This document shows positions 36,845 to 46,651 of a DNA stretch of 64,000 nucleotides, in pieces. This stretch comes from Acidipropionibacterium timonense. Its GTDB lineage: Bacteria > Actinomycetota > Actinomycetes > Propionibacteriales > Propionibacteriaceae. A program made the position numbers and the translations under genes. How positions within the stretch are numbered: position 1 is the stretch's first letter; the number at the start of each line of letters is the position of its first letter. The DNA is taken from positions 62,001 through 126,000 of the forward strand of contig NZ_LR027558.1 of the NCBI RefSeq assembly GCF_900605005.1, given 5' to 3'. The notes beneath the pieces were generated by a model, which did not search any database, had not been told where the DNA came from, and saw nothing but the letters and a program-made list of their open reading frames with translations.

Positions 36845-37402
36845 TCAAGCTGCCATCCGGACGGGACGAACGGTCCTGCCGGTCACGGCGCGGAAGGCCT
36901 GCAGGAGCTGGTCGATAGTCGGTCGGCAGCTCGCCGCCCTCGGGCGGTCGGACTGGCAGCGCGCGCGGCGCAGGTGCCGCTTCACCGTCGACAGGGAGCA
37001 CCCGAGGCGCTCGGCGATGAATCCCAGCGGCTGGTCGGGGTGCTCGCGCCGAGCCCGCAGGACGTCGGTGGTGCGCACCCGCGACCCGTGTCCCATGACG
37101 CCGACGAGGGCGTCGAGATCCTCGGCCTCCACGTGCACCTTGAGCAACGAGCGGATCCGTGACCGCTGGCGGGCTGTCGTCCCGGCGACGAAGCCGTTGA
37201 CGTCATGGTCGACGACGGCGTTCTCGAGGCAGGCGGCGAACATCGGGCAGGCCAGACAGGTCTCGGTCGCCATGCCGGTCATCCGGCGGTGAGCCAGGTG
37301 CTCGTCGGCGGTGACAGGAGTCGCGTCGCCCTCGAGGAAAGGGTGATGAAAGACGTCGACGAGGACCGAACATGCCACGGTGCGGTGGGAAACGGTGGTC
37401 AC
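36845..37402 (-). CDS. WhiB-like Fe-S protein with added C-terminal helix-turn-helix
   Basis: The 185-residue protein has the four-cysteine WhiB pattern, Cys11 and then Cys49, Cys52 and Cys58 in ETCLACPMFAAC, which binds a 4Fe-4S cluster. The usual G[VI]WGG turn is replaced by NGFVAGTTARQR. Residues about 100-150 (PLGFIAERLGCSLSTVKRHL) form a clear helix-turn-helix, and a basic tail follows. WhiB proteins sense redox or nitric oxide and steer the sigma factor. A built-in HTH suggests direct promoter binding. The GTG at 37402 has GAGAAAGG seven bases upstream. It is divergent from the antiporter gene. Confidence 0.78.
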   Translation of the reverse strand: MTTVSHRTVACSVLVDVFHHPFLEGDATPVTADEHLAHRRMTGMATETCLACPMFAACLENAVVDHDVNGFVAGTTARQRSRIRSLLKVHVEAEDLDALVGVMGHGSRVRTTDVLRARREHPDQPLGFIAERLGCSLSTVKRHLRRARCQSDRPRAASCRPTIDQLLQAFRAVTGRTVRPVRMAA

Positions 37403-37743
37403 GGTTGTGCCTTTCTCGGTGGGCGTGGGTCCGGTCCGTGATCGGAGGGGGCCGTACCGGCTGTACCTCCTGTCTGACGTGGCACATGGCTGGTCGGTTC
37501 CCCCGCCGTGCATCGCGCCAGGAGGCCGTTCCGCAGACCCCGACATGTCGCCGGGACAAGGCACATCACCCCGCTGGCACGAAGCTTCGCTCCCATGTCT
37601 AGCTGACGAATGAGACGATCCACAACCTCAAACGGGCCTGTTTACCCAGATGTCACCAAAGGGTCGTGAATATCTTGTGTGCCACCCCCCGTGCGGGGGT
37701 CATGGCCTTCGATCCCGTCGGTCGGCTCGGTTAGTCTGGCGCG
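37403..37743. other. Divergent intergenic region, WhiB-like gene and antiporter
   Basis: This gap of 341 bases should hold both divergent promoters. A small hairpin, CCCCC-GTG-CGGGGG, lies at 37687-37700 before the antiporter. I looked for a c-di-AMP riboswitch and found no recognisable core. No other gene or repeat is visible. Confidence 0.4.
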
Positions 37744-39903
37744 GTGAATCCAGGTACCTACTTGGCCTTCGTCGTCGCCCTGGCGGTCGGCGCCCAGTGG
37801 CTCGGATGGCGGCTCAAGCTGCCATCCCTGCTGTTCCTGCTCGTCATCGGCTTCGCGCTGGGACAGTGGGTGACGCCCGACGAGGTGTTCGGACGCAGCC
37901 TGCTCTTCGCCGGAGTCAACCTCTCGGTGGCGATCATCCTCTTCGAGGGGGCGCTGTCGCTGAAGTTCCGCGAGGTGCGTGACCTCGGGCGTCCCATCGT
38001 CCGATTGTGCACGGTCACGGTGGTCGTCGCCTGGGCCCTCATCACCCTCACCGCGGCCCTACTGGGCTTCGACATCCGGGTCGCCCTGCTCGTCGGGGCG
38101 ATCCTCGTCGTCACCGGCCCGACCGTCATCAACCCCATCCTGCGGCAGGTCCGTCCGACCCGGCGCGTCTCGGCCCTCTTGCGCTGGGAGGGCATCGTCG
38201 TCGACCCCATCGGAGCGATCCTCGCGCTCCTCGTCTTCCAGGGCGTGACGAGCATCGGTGGCAACACCATCGGCCACGGACTCGTCCTGCTGGGGTGGAC
38301 GGTCGTCGTCGCCCTGGCCTTCGCCATCCCCATCGGCCTGGTGCTGTCGATGATGCTGCGGCGCCAGCTCATCCCCGACTTCCTCCAAGGAGTCATCTTC
38401 GTCGCCGTGGCCTGCGCCGTCGTCGTGGGAGCCAATCTCGTCCAGGCCGAGTCCGGGCTGCTCGCCGTGACGGTGCTCGGGATCTTCCTGGCCAACCAAC
38501 GGCTCGACCTCGACCAGGTGCGTGAGTTCAAGGAACATCTCCAGGTGCTCCTCGTCGGTGCGCTCTTCATCATGCTGGCCGGGCGCGTGACGCCGTCCCA
38601 GATCGTCGACATCCTGCCCATCGGGCTGGTCTTCGTCGCCGTCCTCGTCGTCATCGTGCGGCCGGTCTCGGTGCTCGCCGCGCTGCGAGGCACCGAGACG
38701 ACCCGCCAGGAACGCACCGTCATGTCGTTCATGGCCCCCCGAGGCATCGTCGCCGCCGCCGTGACGTCGATCTTCGCCCTCGAGTTCTCCGACGCCGCCT
38801 CGGGCATCACCGAGCAGGCCGCGGCGGTCGCCACCTCCGACCCGAACCGCGCCAAGGCCCTCACCGCGTTCGCCCAGCAGCTCGCCGACCTGTCCGGCCA
38901 GGTCGATCGTCTCGTGCCGCTGGTCTTCCTCGTCATCGTGTGCACCGTCGCCCTCTACGGCCTGGGCATCGGGCGTCTGGCCGAGAAACTCGGGCTGGCC
39001 AGCACGAGCCCGCGCGGCGTCATGTTCGCCGGGTCTCCGCCGTGGGCCGTCGAGGCCGCCCGGGCCCTCAGCGCCCTCGAGGTGCCCACCCTCATCGTCA
39101 CCCGACGCAGCTACGACCTCTACACCGCCCGCAAGGCCGGCCTGCGCACCGAGTCGGCCGACTTCCTGTCCGAGTACGCCGTCGAGGAGATGGACCTGGC
39201 CGGGATCGCCATGATGATCGCCTGCACCCCCGAGGACGACACCAATTCCATCGCCGCCGTCCAGTACCGGCGCGTCCTCGGGCGGTCCAACGTCTTCCAG
39301 GTGCGCCGCTCCGACGAGGGTGATGCCGCCGACACGACGACCGGAACGGTCTCCACCCTCAAGGCCCGCTCGGCCTTCAGCCCCGCGGCCACCCACGGGG
39401 AGCTCGACCGGATGTGGCGTGATGGCTGTCGGGTGCGGGCCGTCCAGCTCACCGAGCGGCTCACGTGGGCCGCCTTCAGCGAGCTCACCCGCGGGGCGGT
39501 GATGCTCTTCGTCGTGCGACCGGGGTCGACGATCGTCGCGACGAGACACATGAGCGCACCGAAACTGGGCGACGTCATCGTCTACCTGGGCCGTCCGATG
39601 GAGAGACCGGCGCTCCCGGCCCCACGTCGGGCGGCGTCGGGGAGCCAGAACGGCCGGGTGATGTCGCAGGAGGCGTTCACCCGGCGGGAGTCACTGAGCA
39701 CCGCCTCGGCCGAGGAACTCGTCCGTGAGCGGGTCGACGCCGCCCGCTCGGGGACGCGTCCGCCGGCCCATGACGAGGCGGACAACGACCCCCACCCCCG
39801 TCGCCAGGACGCCGGCCAGGACGAAACCCCAGGGCCATCCGTGGGAGTCGAGAACGGTGCCCACGCTCGGCGCGGCCAGGGCGATCCCCCCGTTGAGGCA
39901 TGA
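37744..39903 (+). CDS. Cation/proton antiporter, CPA1-like with C-terminal TrkA-N-like domain
   Basis: The 719-residue protein has about twelve membrane spans (1-420) with LFEGALSLKF, VVTGPTVINPILRQ and RWEGIVVDPIGAILALL, the core of NhaP-type Na+(K+)/H+ antiporters, including the ion-binding Asp in VVDPIGA. A cytoplasmic Rossmann-like domain (about 425-525) and a TrkA-C-like domain (about 555-620) follow. It probably moves K+ or Na+ against protons. The GTG at 37744 starts it. The final 71 residues are low-complexity and are read from DNA that also encodes, on the other strand, the end of the MFS transporter. Confidence 0.88.
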   Translation: MNPGTYLAFVVALAVGAQWLGWRLKLPSLLFLLVIGFALGQWVTPDEVFGRSLLFAGVNLSVAIILFEGALSLKFREVRDLGRPIVRLCTVTVVVAWALITLTAALLGFDIRVALLVGAILVVTGPTVINPILRQVRPTRRVSALLRWEGIVVDPIGAILALLVFQGVTSIGGNTIGHGLVLLGWTVVVALAFAIPIGLVLSMMLRRQLIPDFLQGVIFVAVACAVVVGANLVQAESGLLAVTVLGIFLANQRLDLDQVREFKEHLQVLLVGALFIMLAGRVTPSQIVDILPIGLVFVAVLVVIVRPVSVLAALRGTETTRQERTVMSFMAPRGIVAAAVTSIFALEFSDAASGITEQAAAVATSDPNRAKALTAFAQQLADLSGQVDRLVPLVFLVIVCTVALYGLGIGRLAEKLGLASTSPRGVMFAGSPPWAVEAARALSALEVPTLIVTRRSYDLYTARKAGLRTESADFLSEYAVEEMDLAGIAMMIACTPEDDTNSIAAVQYRRVLGRSNVFQVRRSDEGDAADTTTGTVSTLKARSAFSPAATHGELDRMWRDGCRVRAVQLTERLTWAAFSELTRGAVMLFVVRPGSTIVATRHMSAPKLGDVIVYLGRPMERPALPAPRRAASGSQNGRVMSQEAFTRRESLSTASAEELVRERVDAARSGTRPPAHDEADNDPHPRRQDAGQDETPGPSVGVENGAHARRGQGDPPVEA

Positions 39904-40923
39904 GCCCTGCCAGCCGATGACGGTCCCGCGCACCTGGGCAGGGGTGAGGGCGGAGAGCTGGTCGATGCTCGAGGTGAGGGTCGGGGCGCAGAAGAGCCCG
40001 CTCACCAGGAGCAGGAGGGCCGCCTGGACGGGGGTGTGGGCCAGGGCGGCGAGGGTCGTCGTCACCCCGAGTGCGACGAGGAGGATCGACGTCGTCGCCC
40101 CTCGGGGCAGGGTCCCGTAGATGACACCGCCGACCGCCGAGCCCAGTCCGGAGGCGGCCAGCACCCAGCCGATGGCCTCGGTGTGGCCCATCGCCCGCAT
40201 GGCGCCGACGGTGGTGAGCTCCAGGCCGCCCAGGCAGAACCCGGCGGCGGCGACGGCGACGAGGATCGCCAGGACGTGGGGACTCACCCAGGAGACCTTG
40301 GTCGGCGCGGGATCGGCGGTCGTGGCCTCGGCGGCCGGCTCGTCCTCGGGGGAGGCCGTCGGAGGATCGAGGGCCATGAGGCCCAGGGCGCCGAGAGCGG
40401 CCACGACCGAGCATCCGACGATGGTCGGGCGGGTGCCCAGGGATGAGGCCGCGATGATCGCCACCGTCGGCCCGATCATGTAGCAGATCTCGACCGAGAC
40501 GGCGTCGAGGCTGAGAGCCGCTCGGCGCTGCTCGGCCTCGGTGCGGGCGATGAGCACCTGCCGCGGGACGGTGTACACGGGGTAGTTCCACAGCGAACCG
40601 ATGCCGGCCAGGACGAGCAGGGGGATGTAGCCCACCCACGGCGCGACGCCGAAGACGGCCAGGAGGATGACGACCGACGGGGCCATGGTGCGACGCAGGC
40701 CCTTGCGGTCGATGAGGGAACCACGCCACGGGGAGGAGATCATCGACGCCACGGTGACGACGGTGGTGACGACCCCGGCCAGGCCGTAGGACAGACCGAG
40801 GGTCTGGACGACGTGCAGGGTGATGACCATGCCCAGCCCGAACATGGGGATGCGCGTCACGGCCGCCAGGACGAGGGTCGTCCAGACGTCACGGATCGCC
40901 AGGACCTCCCGATAGCTGCGCAC
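39691..40923 (-). CDS. MFS transporter
   Basis: The 410-residue protein has twelve predicted spans and starts RSYREVLAIRDVWTTLVLAAVTRIP, with an MFS loop motif, SPWRGSLIDRKGLRRT, near residue 70. It resembles actinobacterial drug-efflux-type permeases of unknown substrate. The central loop (about 190-210) is acidic. It begins with a GTG at 40923. Its last 213 bases overlap the antiporter gene in antisense. It lies 124 bases downstream of argG on the same strand, behind a terminator hairpin. Confidence 0.87.
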   Translation of the reverse strand: MRSYREVLAIRDVWTTLVLAAVTRIPMFGLGMVITLHVVQTLGLSYGLAGVVTTVVTVASMISSPWRGSLIDRKGLRRTMAPSVVILLAVFGVAPWVGYIPLLVLAGIGSLWNYPVYTVPRQVLIARTEAEQRRAALSLDAVSVEICYMIGPTVAIIAASSLGTRPTIVGCSVVAALGALGLMALDPPTASPEDEPAAEATTADPAPTKVSWVSPHVLAILVAVAAAGFCLGGLELTTVGAMRAMGHTEAIGWVLAASGLGSAVGGVIYGTLPRGATTSILLVALGVTTTLAALAHTPVQAALLLLVSGLFCAPTLTSSIDQLSALTPAQVRGTVIGWQGSCLNGGIALAAPSVGTVLDSHGWPWGFVLAGVLATGVGVVVRLVMGRRTRPRAGGVDPLTDEFLGRGGAQ

Positions 40924-41012
40924 CCGTCCACTCTAGGGGAGCGGACGGGTGCTGCCGTGCCCGGCCGGACGCCTCTGGCGAGGGCCGGCCCAGGTCGACG
41001 TCGAGCGTCGTG

Positions 41013-41037
41013 TCGAGCGCGTCGGGGACGCGCTCGA
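41013..41037 (-). terminator. Terminator hairpin after argG
   Basis: A perfect 11-bp stem, TCGAGCGCGTC (41013-41023) with GACGCGCTCGA (41027-41037), closes a three-base loop. It starts nine bases after the argG stop codon. Confidence 0.75.
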
Positions 41038-41046
41038 GGGGCAGGG

Positions 41047-42629
<1,583 letters not shown>

Positions 42630-42733
42630 GAGCTGCCTGCGGCATGCACGTCATCCACAGGCCTCTGCTCGGGGCCGTCCACAGGTTCGCGATTGCGTGC
42701 CGGATGTCCGGCGACGCCCCGATAACTGTGGGC

Positions 42734-43624
42734 ATGAGAGCACTCGAACGGATCATGCAGGTGGAACGAGGCGTGGCGAGGATCCCGGCGCGCGGGGCCC
42801 TGGCCAATCAAGCGACGTCGGCAGCGCGCGAGGGCTCGCTGGTGCGGGTCTTCCCCCGTGTCGTCATGGCGGCGCCGTTGCGTGACGACCCGGTGTCGAT
42901 GATGCGCGCCGTGCTCCTGTGGCGACCCGATGCCGTCTTCCTCGGGCGGGCGGCGCTCAAGGTCCTCGGCCGGGAGGTGGAGGTGAGGGACGTCGAGTTC
43001 GCCGTCCCGGTGGCCGCCCGCGCGGCGTCGCACCTTCGCCCGCGGCGGTGGAGCGTGCCCGGGGCCATCGTCGTCGGCGACGAGGTGCGCTGCACCAGCC
43101 CCGCCGCGACTGCCGTCATGCTCGCGGCGTCGGGGGACTGGGGGCCGGTGTGCGACCTCCTGCGCGAGGAGGTGGTTCACCCCGGTGAGGCGAAGGAGGC
43201 GCGCCGGGTTCTGGGTCGCATCCTCCCGTCCGCGACCCTCGACCGTGTCCTGCTCGAGATCTCGGGCCGGCCATGGTCGGTCGCCGAGCTGTGGCTGCAC
43301 CGTGCGCTGAGGCTGGCGGGTGTCACGGGGTGGGACGCCAACGTCGAGGTCGACTGCGCCGGGCGGCGGTGCGTTCCCGACCTGCGGTTCGTCGTGGAAC
43401 GGGTGGCGGTCGAGGTGGAGGGACACCGCTACCACGGCAGCGTGCGGCAGTTCGAGGACTCCGCCCGCCGACAGGCGGCCCTCGAGGCCGGCGGCTGGCA
43501 TGTCATCAGAGTGACCGCGACCATGGTGCGCGACGACCCGCAGGCGGTGGTCGCCCTGCTCGACCGAAAACTCCAGCGGAAGCATCGGTCGACCCGACCG
43601 GTGCCGGGGTGGGTGGACATCTGA
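42734..43624 (+). CDS. DUF559/AbiEi-like protein (winged helix plus endonuclease-like domain)
   Basis: The 296-residue protein has an N-terminal AbiEi-type segment (GVARIPARGALANQATSAAREGSLVRVFPRVV, residues 14-45) and a C-terminal DUF559 domain of the Vsr/PD-(D/E)XK fold, with VPDLRFVVERVAVEVEGHRYHG and QAALEAGGWHVIRVTATMVRDDPQ. The acidic residues of PDLRF and VEVEG match the nuclease core. Such proteins are common in actinobacteria and may act in defence or DNA repair; no function is proven. The ATG at 42734 is used. The stop codon lies inside the left arm of the downstream palindrome. Confidence 0.75.
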   Translation: MRALERIMQVERGVARIPARGALANQATSAAREGSLVRVFPRVVMAAPLRDDPVSMMRAVLLWRPDAVFLGRAALKVLGREVEVRDVEFAVPVAARAASHLRPRRWSVPGAIVVGDEVRCTSPAATAVMLAASGDWGPVCDLLREEVVHPGEAKEARRVLGRILPSATLDRVLLEISGRPWSVAELWLHRALRLAGVTGWDANVEVDCAGRRCVPDLRFVVERVAVEVEGHRYHGSVRQFEDSARRQAALEAGGWHVIRVTATMVRDDPQAVVALLDRKLQRKHRSTRPVPGWVDI

Positions 43625-43688
43625 CGTGAAAGCCCCTGAAACGACGATTTCACGTCTCGAAGACGGCTTCGGCGTCAGAAATCCACCC
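43611..43688. repeat. Nested palindrome downstream of the DUF559 gene
   Basis: Outer arms of 16 bases (43611-43626, GGGTGGACATCTGACG, and 43673-43688) match at 14 positions. An inner perfect stem, ACGTGAAA (43624-43631) with TTTCACGT (43648-43655), lies within. The outer arm shares GGTGGA, then TGAC, with the upstream palindrome at 42542, so the gene is bracketed by two members of one repeat family. Confidence 0.75.
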
Positions 43689-43705
43689 TGGGCCGCCCCG
43701 GCCCG

Positions 43706-44707
43706 TCACAGGGTCAGCGCGATCTTCCCCAGCACCTCGCCGGAGGCCAACCGACGATGGGCGTCGGCGGCGTCGGTGAGGGCGAACACCTCGACCGGGG
43801 CCGGTTTGATCCGCCCGTCGGCGTACATCGGCCAGGCGACCTCCTCGACCCGGCGGCAGATCTGCGCCTTCTCGGCCAAGGGCCGGAACCGCAGGCTCGT
43901 GGCCGTGATCCACGCCCGCTTGTTGAGCAGCTTGTCGATGCGCAGTTCACCCTTGACGCCGCCCTGCATCCCGATGACGACGAGCCGCCCGCCGACCGCC
44001 AGCGCGTCGACGTTGGGGCCGAGGTACTTGGCGCCCATGATGTCGAGGATGACGTCGGCCCCACGACCCTCGGTGGCCTCCTTCACCCCCGCCAGCCAGT
44101 CCTCGTGGTAGTCGAGCGCGACGTCGGCCCCGAGCCCCCGGCAGAACTCCAACTTCTCCGCGCTCCCCGCGGTCGTCATGACCCGGCATCCCAGGGCCTT
44201 CGCGTACTGGATGGCGAACTGCCCGATACCGCCCGCCCCGCCGTGGACGAGGAGGGTCTGGCCGGCCTCCAGCCACACGTGGTCCATGTTCGAGATGACG
44301 GTCGCCGCCACCTCGACGAGGGTCGAGGCGACGACCTCGTCGATCCCCTCCGGACGGTGCAGCAGCTGGCCGACCGGCACGACGACCTGCTCGGCGTATC
44401 CGCCCCCCGCCAGGAGGGCGACGACCTCGTCGCCGACCGACCACCCGGTCACGCCCGACCCGAGCTCGCTGATGGTGCCGGTGACCTCCAGACCCATGAC
44501 CTCCGAGACCCCCGCCGGCGGCGGGTACAGGCCCTGACGCTGCAGCAGGTCGGCCCGGTTCATCCCGACCGCCCGCACGGCGACGAGCACCTCGTCGGGG
44601 CCCGGCGTGGGGGTGGGAACCTCGGTCCACTCCATGTTCTCGGGGCCGGGGCGATGGCGGCCCTTGGCGTCGGTCTGCTCGGTCGGCCGGACGGTGATCG
44701 CGTACAT
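43706..44707 (-). CDS. Zinc-independent quinone oxidoreductase (medium-chain dehydrogenase family)
   Basis: The 333-residue protein resembles PIG3/QOR-type NAD(P)H:quinone oxidoreductases: VGMNRADLLQRQGLYPPPAG near the N-terminus, GLEVTGTISELG, the Rossmann turn LVHGGAGGIGQFAIQYAK, and ILDIMGAKYLGPN. The zinc-binding cysteines of alcohol dehydrogenases are absent. It would reduce quinones by single electrons. The ATG at 44707 is chosen by homology over a much longer open frame. It stands divergent from the tRNA-Ser gene. Confidence 0.9.
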   Translation of the reverse strand: MYAITVRPTEQTDAKGRHRPGPENMEWTEVPTPTPGPDEVLVAVRAVGMNRADLLQRQGLYPPPAGVSEVMGLEVTGTISELGSGVTGWSVGDEVVALLAGGGYAEQVVVPVGQLLHRPEGIDEVVASTLVEVAATVISNMDHVWLEAGQTLLVHGGAGGIGQFAIQYAKALGCRVMTTAGSAEKLEFCRGLGADVALDYHEDWLAGVKEATEGRGADVILDIMGAKYLGPNVDALAVGGRLVVIGMQGGVKGELRIDKLLNKRAWITATSLRFRPLAEKAQICRRVEEVAWPMYADGRIKPAPVEVFALTDAADAHRRLASGEVLGKIALTL

Positions 44708-44791
44708 GGTCCCAGCCTGCCACAGCGGGCATCGGCGCCGGTGCGAGGCGGCTGTGGCTAGGATTGGTCCGACCCCGAGCAGTCGGGGCTG

Positions 44792-44873
44792 GCGAGATCG
44801 CATAGTGGACGAGTGCAGCCGCCTTGAAAGCGGCCGAGGGCAACCTCCGTGGGTTCGAATCCCACTCTCGCCG
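44792..44873 (+). tRNA. tRNA-Ser (anticodon TGA)
   Basis: The acceptor stem GGCGAGA/TCTCGCC, the anticodon stem GCCGC/GCGGC with loop CTTGAAA (anticodon TGA), a long variable arm (GAGG/CCTC) and the T-arm GTGGG-TTCGAAT-CCCAC are all present. The long variable arm confirms a class II serine tRNA. CCA is not encoded. Confidence 0.95.
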
Positions 44874-44906
44874 CGCCAGTTCCACCGACGGTAACGGGAG
44901 GTTGCC

Positions 44907-45383
44907 ATGGCGGAGATCACCCTGCCCGACGGGACCCATCGGCACGTCCTCAAGCCGGAACCTCCGGTCCGCGGGTTCATCCTCGCCGGGGCGACGAGCC
45001 TGGTCGCCGCCGTGCTCCTCGTCGCGGCCATCGCCGGGCACTGGGGCATCGGTTGGATCGTCCTCTTCGCGCTCCTGCTGGCCCTGGGGCTCGCCCTCGC
45101 CGGGGCCGTGACGTGGTCCCTGGTGCACATGCGCCTCATGGTCGACCTCACCGCGGACGGCTACCACATCCACGGTGCCGGGCAGAACCGCTCGGGCACC
45201 TGGGACTCGGTGACGAAGGCCGCCCTCACCGAGACGAGGTCGCGGCTGACCCTGTACCACGGCCAGGTCGGCCGGACCCACATCGTCCGTCCCGGGGTCG
45301 GCGACCCGGCCGAGATGGACGCCCTCGCCGCCGACGTCGCCAAGCACCTGGACGCCTCCCGCGGCTACACCCAGCACCTCTGA
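44907..45383 (+). CDS. Small membrane protein with PH-like cytoplasmic domain
   Basis: I do not recognise a named family. The 158-residue protein has a short N-terminal arm and two membrane spans (about 23-45 and 49-72), then about 85 residues with alternating strands (MVDLTADGYHIHGAGQNRSG, RSRLTLYHGQVGRTHIV) like the PH-type domains of actinobacterial membrane proteins. The ATG at 44907 follows ACGGGAGGTTGCC. It lies 23 bases before galK on the same strand and may be cotranscribed with it. Confidence 0.7.
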   Translation: MAEITLPDGTHRHVLKPEPPVRGFILAGATSLVAAVLLVAAIAGHWGIGWIVLFALLLALGLALAGAVTWSLVHMRLMVDLTADGYHIHGAGQNRSGTWDSVTKAALTETRSRLTLYHGQVGRTHIVRPGVGDPAEMDALAADVAKHLDASRGYTQHL

Positions 45384-45406
45384 CCACCACCGAGACCGGA
45401 GTCATC

Positions 45407-46609
45407 GTGGACAACGACACCACCCCCGCCGCCTGGACCCGCACCGAGGGCGCCGAGCGCGCCACCGACCTCTTCCGTCGTACCTGGGACGCCGCACCCG
45501 ACGGCGTCTGGGCCTCCCCGGGTCGGGTCAACATCATCGGCGAGCACACCGACTACAACGGCGGCCTGTGCCTGCCGATCGCCCTGCCGCACTGCACCTA
45601 CGTGGCCCTGCGACGCCGCGAGGACGACGTCGTGCGGATCGTCTCGGCCTTCGACCAGAGCGTCGTCGACTGGGAGGGGACCGTCGAGCAGATCGTCCCC
45701 CGGGCCCTCAAGGGGTGGCCGACGTACACCGCCGGGGTCGCCTGGGGCCTGGCCGACGCCGGCCTGCGCCCCACCGGGTTCGACGCCGCCCTGGTGAGCT
45801 GCGTGCCGTTGGGGGCCGGTCTGTCGTCCTCGGCCGCCGTCGAGTGCGCCATGGTCCTGGCCCTCGACGAGGTCAACGGGTTCGGCCTGGGTGGGGACGA
45901 CGAGGGCCGGGCCAAGCTCGTCGACATCGCGGTCCACGTCGAGAACGACATGGCCGGGGCTCCGACCGGGGGCATGGACCAGGCGGCCTCGCTGCGGACC
46001 ACCGAGGGCCACGCCCTCCTCCTCGACTGTCTCGACGGGTCGACCCGCCAGGTGCCCTTCGACCTGGCCGACGCCGGGTTGGAGCTGCTCGTCATCGACA
46101 CCCGTGCCAAGCACGCCCTCGTCGACGGGCAGTACGCCGCTCGGCGTGAGTCCTGTGAGCAGGCCGCGACGATGCTCGGGGTCGACACGCTGCGCCAGTT
46201 CGACGACCTGGGGTGGGCCTTGGCCAACCTGCCGGACGACACCATGGTCGCCCGGGTGCGTCACGTCGTCACCGAGATCGCCCGGGTGCAGGAGTTCGTC
46301 GCCCTCGTCGACGAGGGTCGCATCCTCGAGGTCGGCCCGCTCATGGACGCCTCCCACGACTCCCTGCGTGACGACTACGAGGTGAGCTGCGTCGAGCTCG
46401 ACACCGCCGTCGACGCCGCGCGCGCCGCCGGGGCCCTGGGTGCCCGGATGACCGGCGGCGGGTTCGGCGGGTGCGCCATCGCCCTGGTGCGCGAGGCGGA
46501 CGCCGACGCCGTGCGGGCCGCGGTGCGTCAGGCCTTCGCCGGCCGGGGATTCACCGAGCCCATCGTCCACGTCGTCACGCCGGCGGCCCCGGGGGCCAGG
46601 GTCAGCTGA
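45407..46609 (+). CDS. galK: Galactokinase
   Basis: The enzyme phosphorylates galactose at C1, the first step of the Leloir pathway. The 400-residue GHMP kinase has the galactose signature GRVNIIGEHTDYNGG, the ATP loop LGAGLSSSAAVE and the C-terminal motif GARMTGGGFGGCAI. The GTG at 45407 is the likely start. galT and galE are not adjacent; the only GalT-like gene in the window is the DUF4921 gene at 34589. It converges with the LCP gene, 42 bases away. Confidence 0.96.
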   Translation: MDNDTTPAAWTRTEGAERATDLFRRTWDAAPDGVWASPGRVNIIGEHTDYNGGLCLPIALPHCTYVALRRREDDVVRIVSAFDQSVVDWEGTVEQIVPRALKGWPTYTAGVAWGLADAGLRPTGFDAALVSCVPLGAGLSSSAAVECAMVLALDEVNGFGLGGDDEGRAKLVDIAVHVENDMAGAPTGGMDQAASLRTTEGHALLLDCLDGSTRQVPFDLADAGLELLVIDTRAKHALVDGQYAARRESCEQAATMLGVDTLRQFDDLGWALANLPDDTMVARVRHVVTEIARVQEFVALVDEGRILEVGPLMDASHDSLRDDYEVSCVELDTAVDAARAAGALGARMTGGGFGGCAIALVREADADAVRAAVRQAFAGRGFTEPIVHVVTPAAPGARVS

Positions 46610-46651
46610 CCGAGGCGCGGCGTCCGTACCGCTCCCGGTCGCACCGGTCTC

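Noticed and set aside
37403-37743. Search for a c-di-AMP riboswitch before the cation/proton antiporter
   Set aside because: No conserved ydaO core or pseudoknot pattern was found, only a small GC hairpin.
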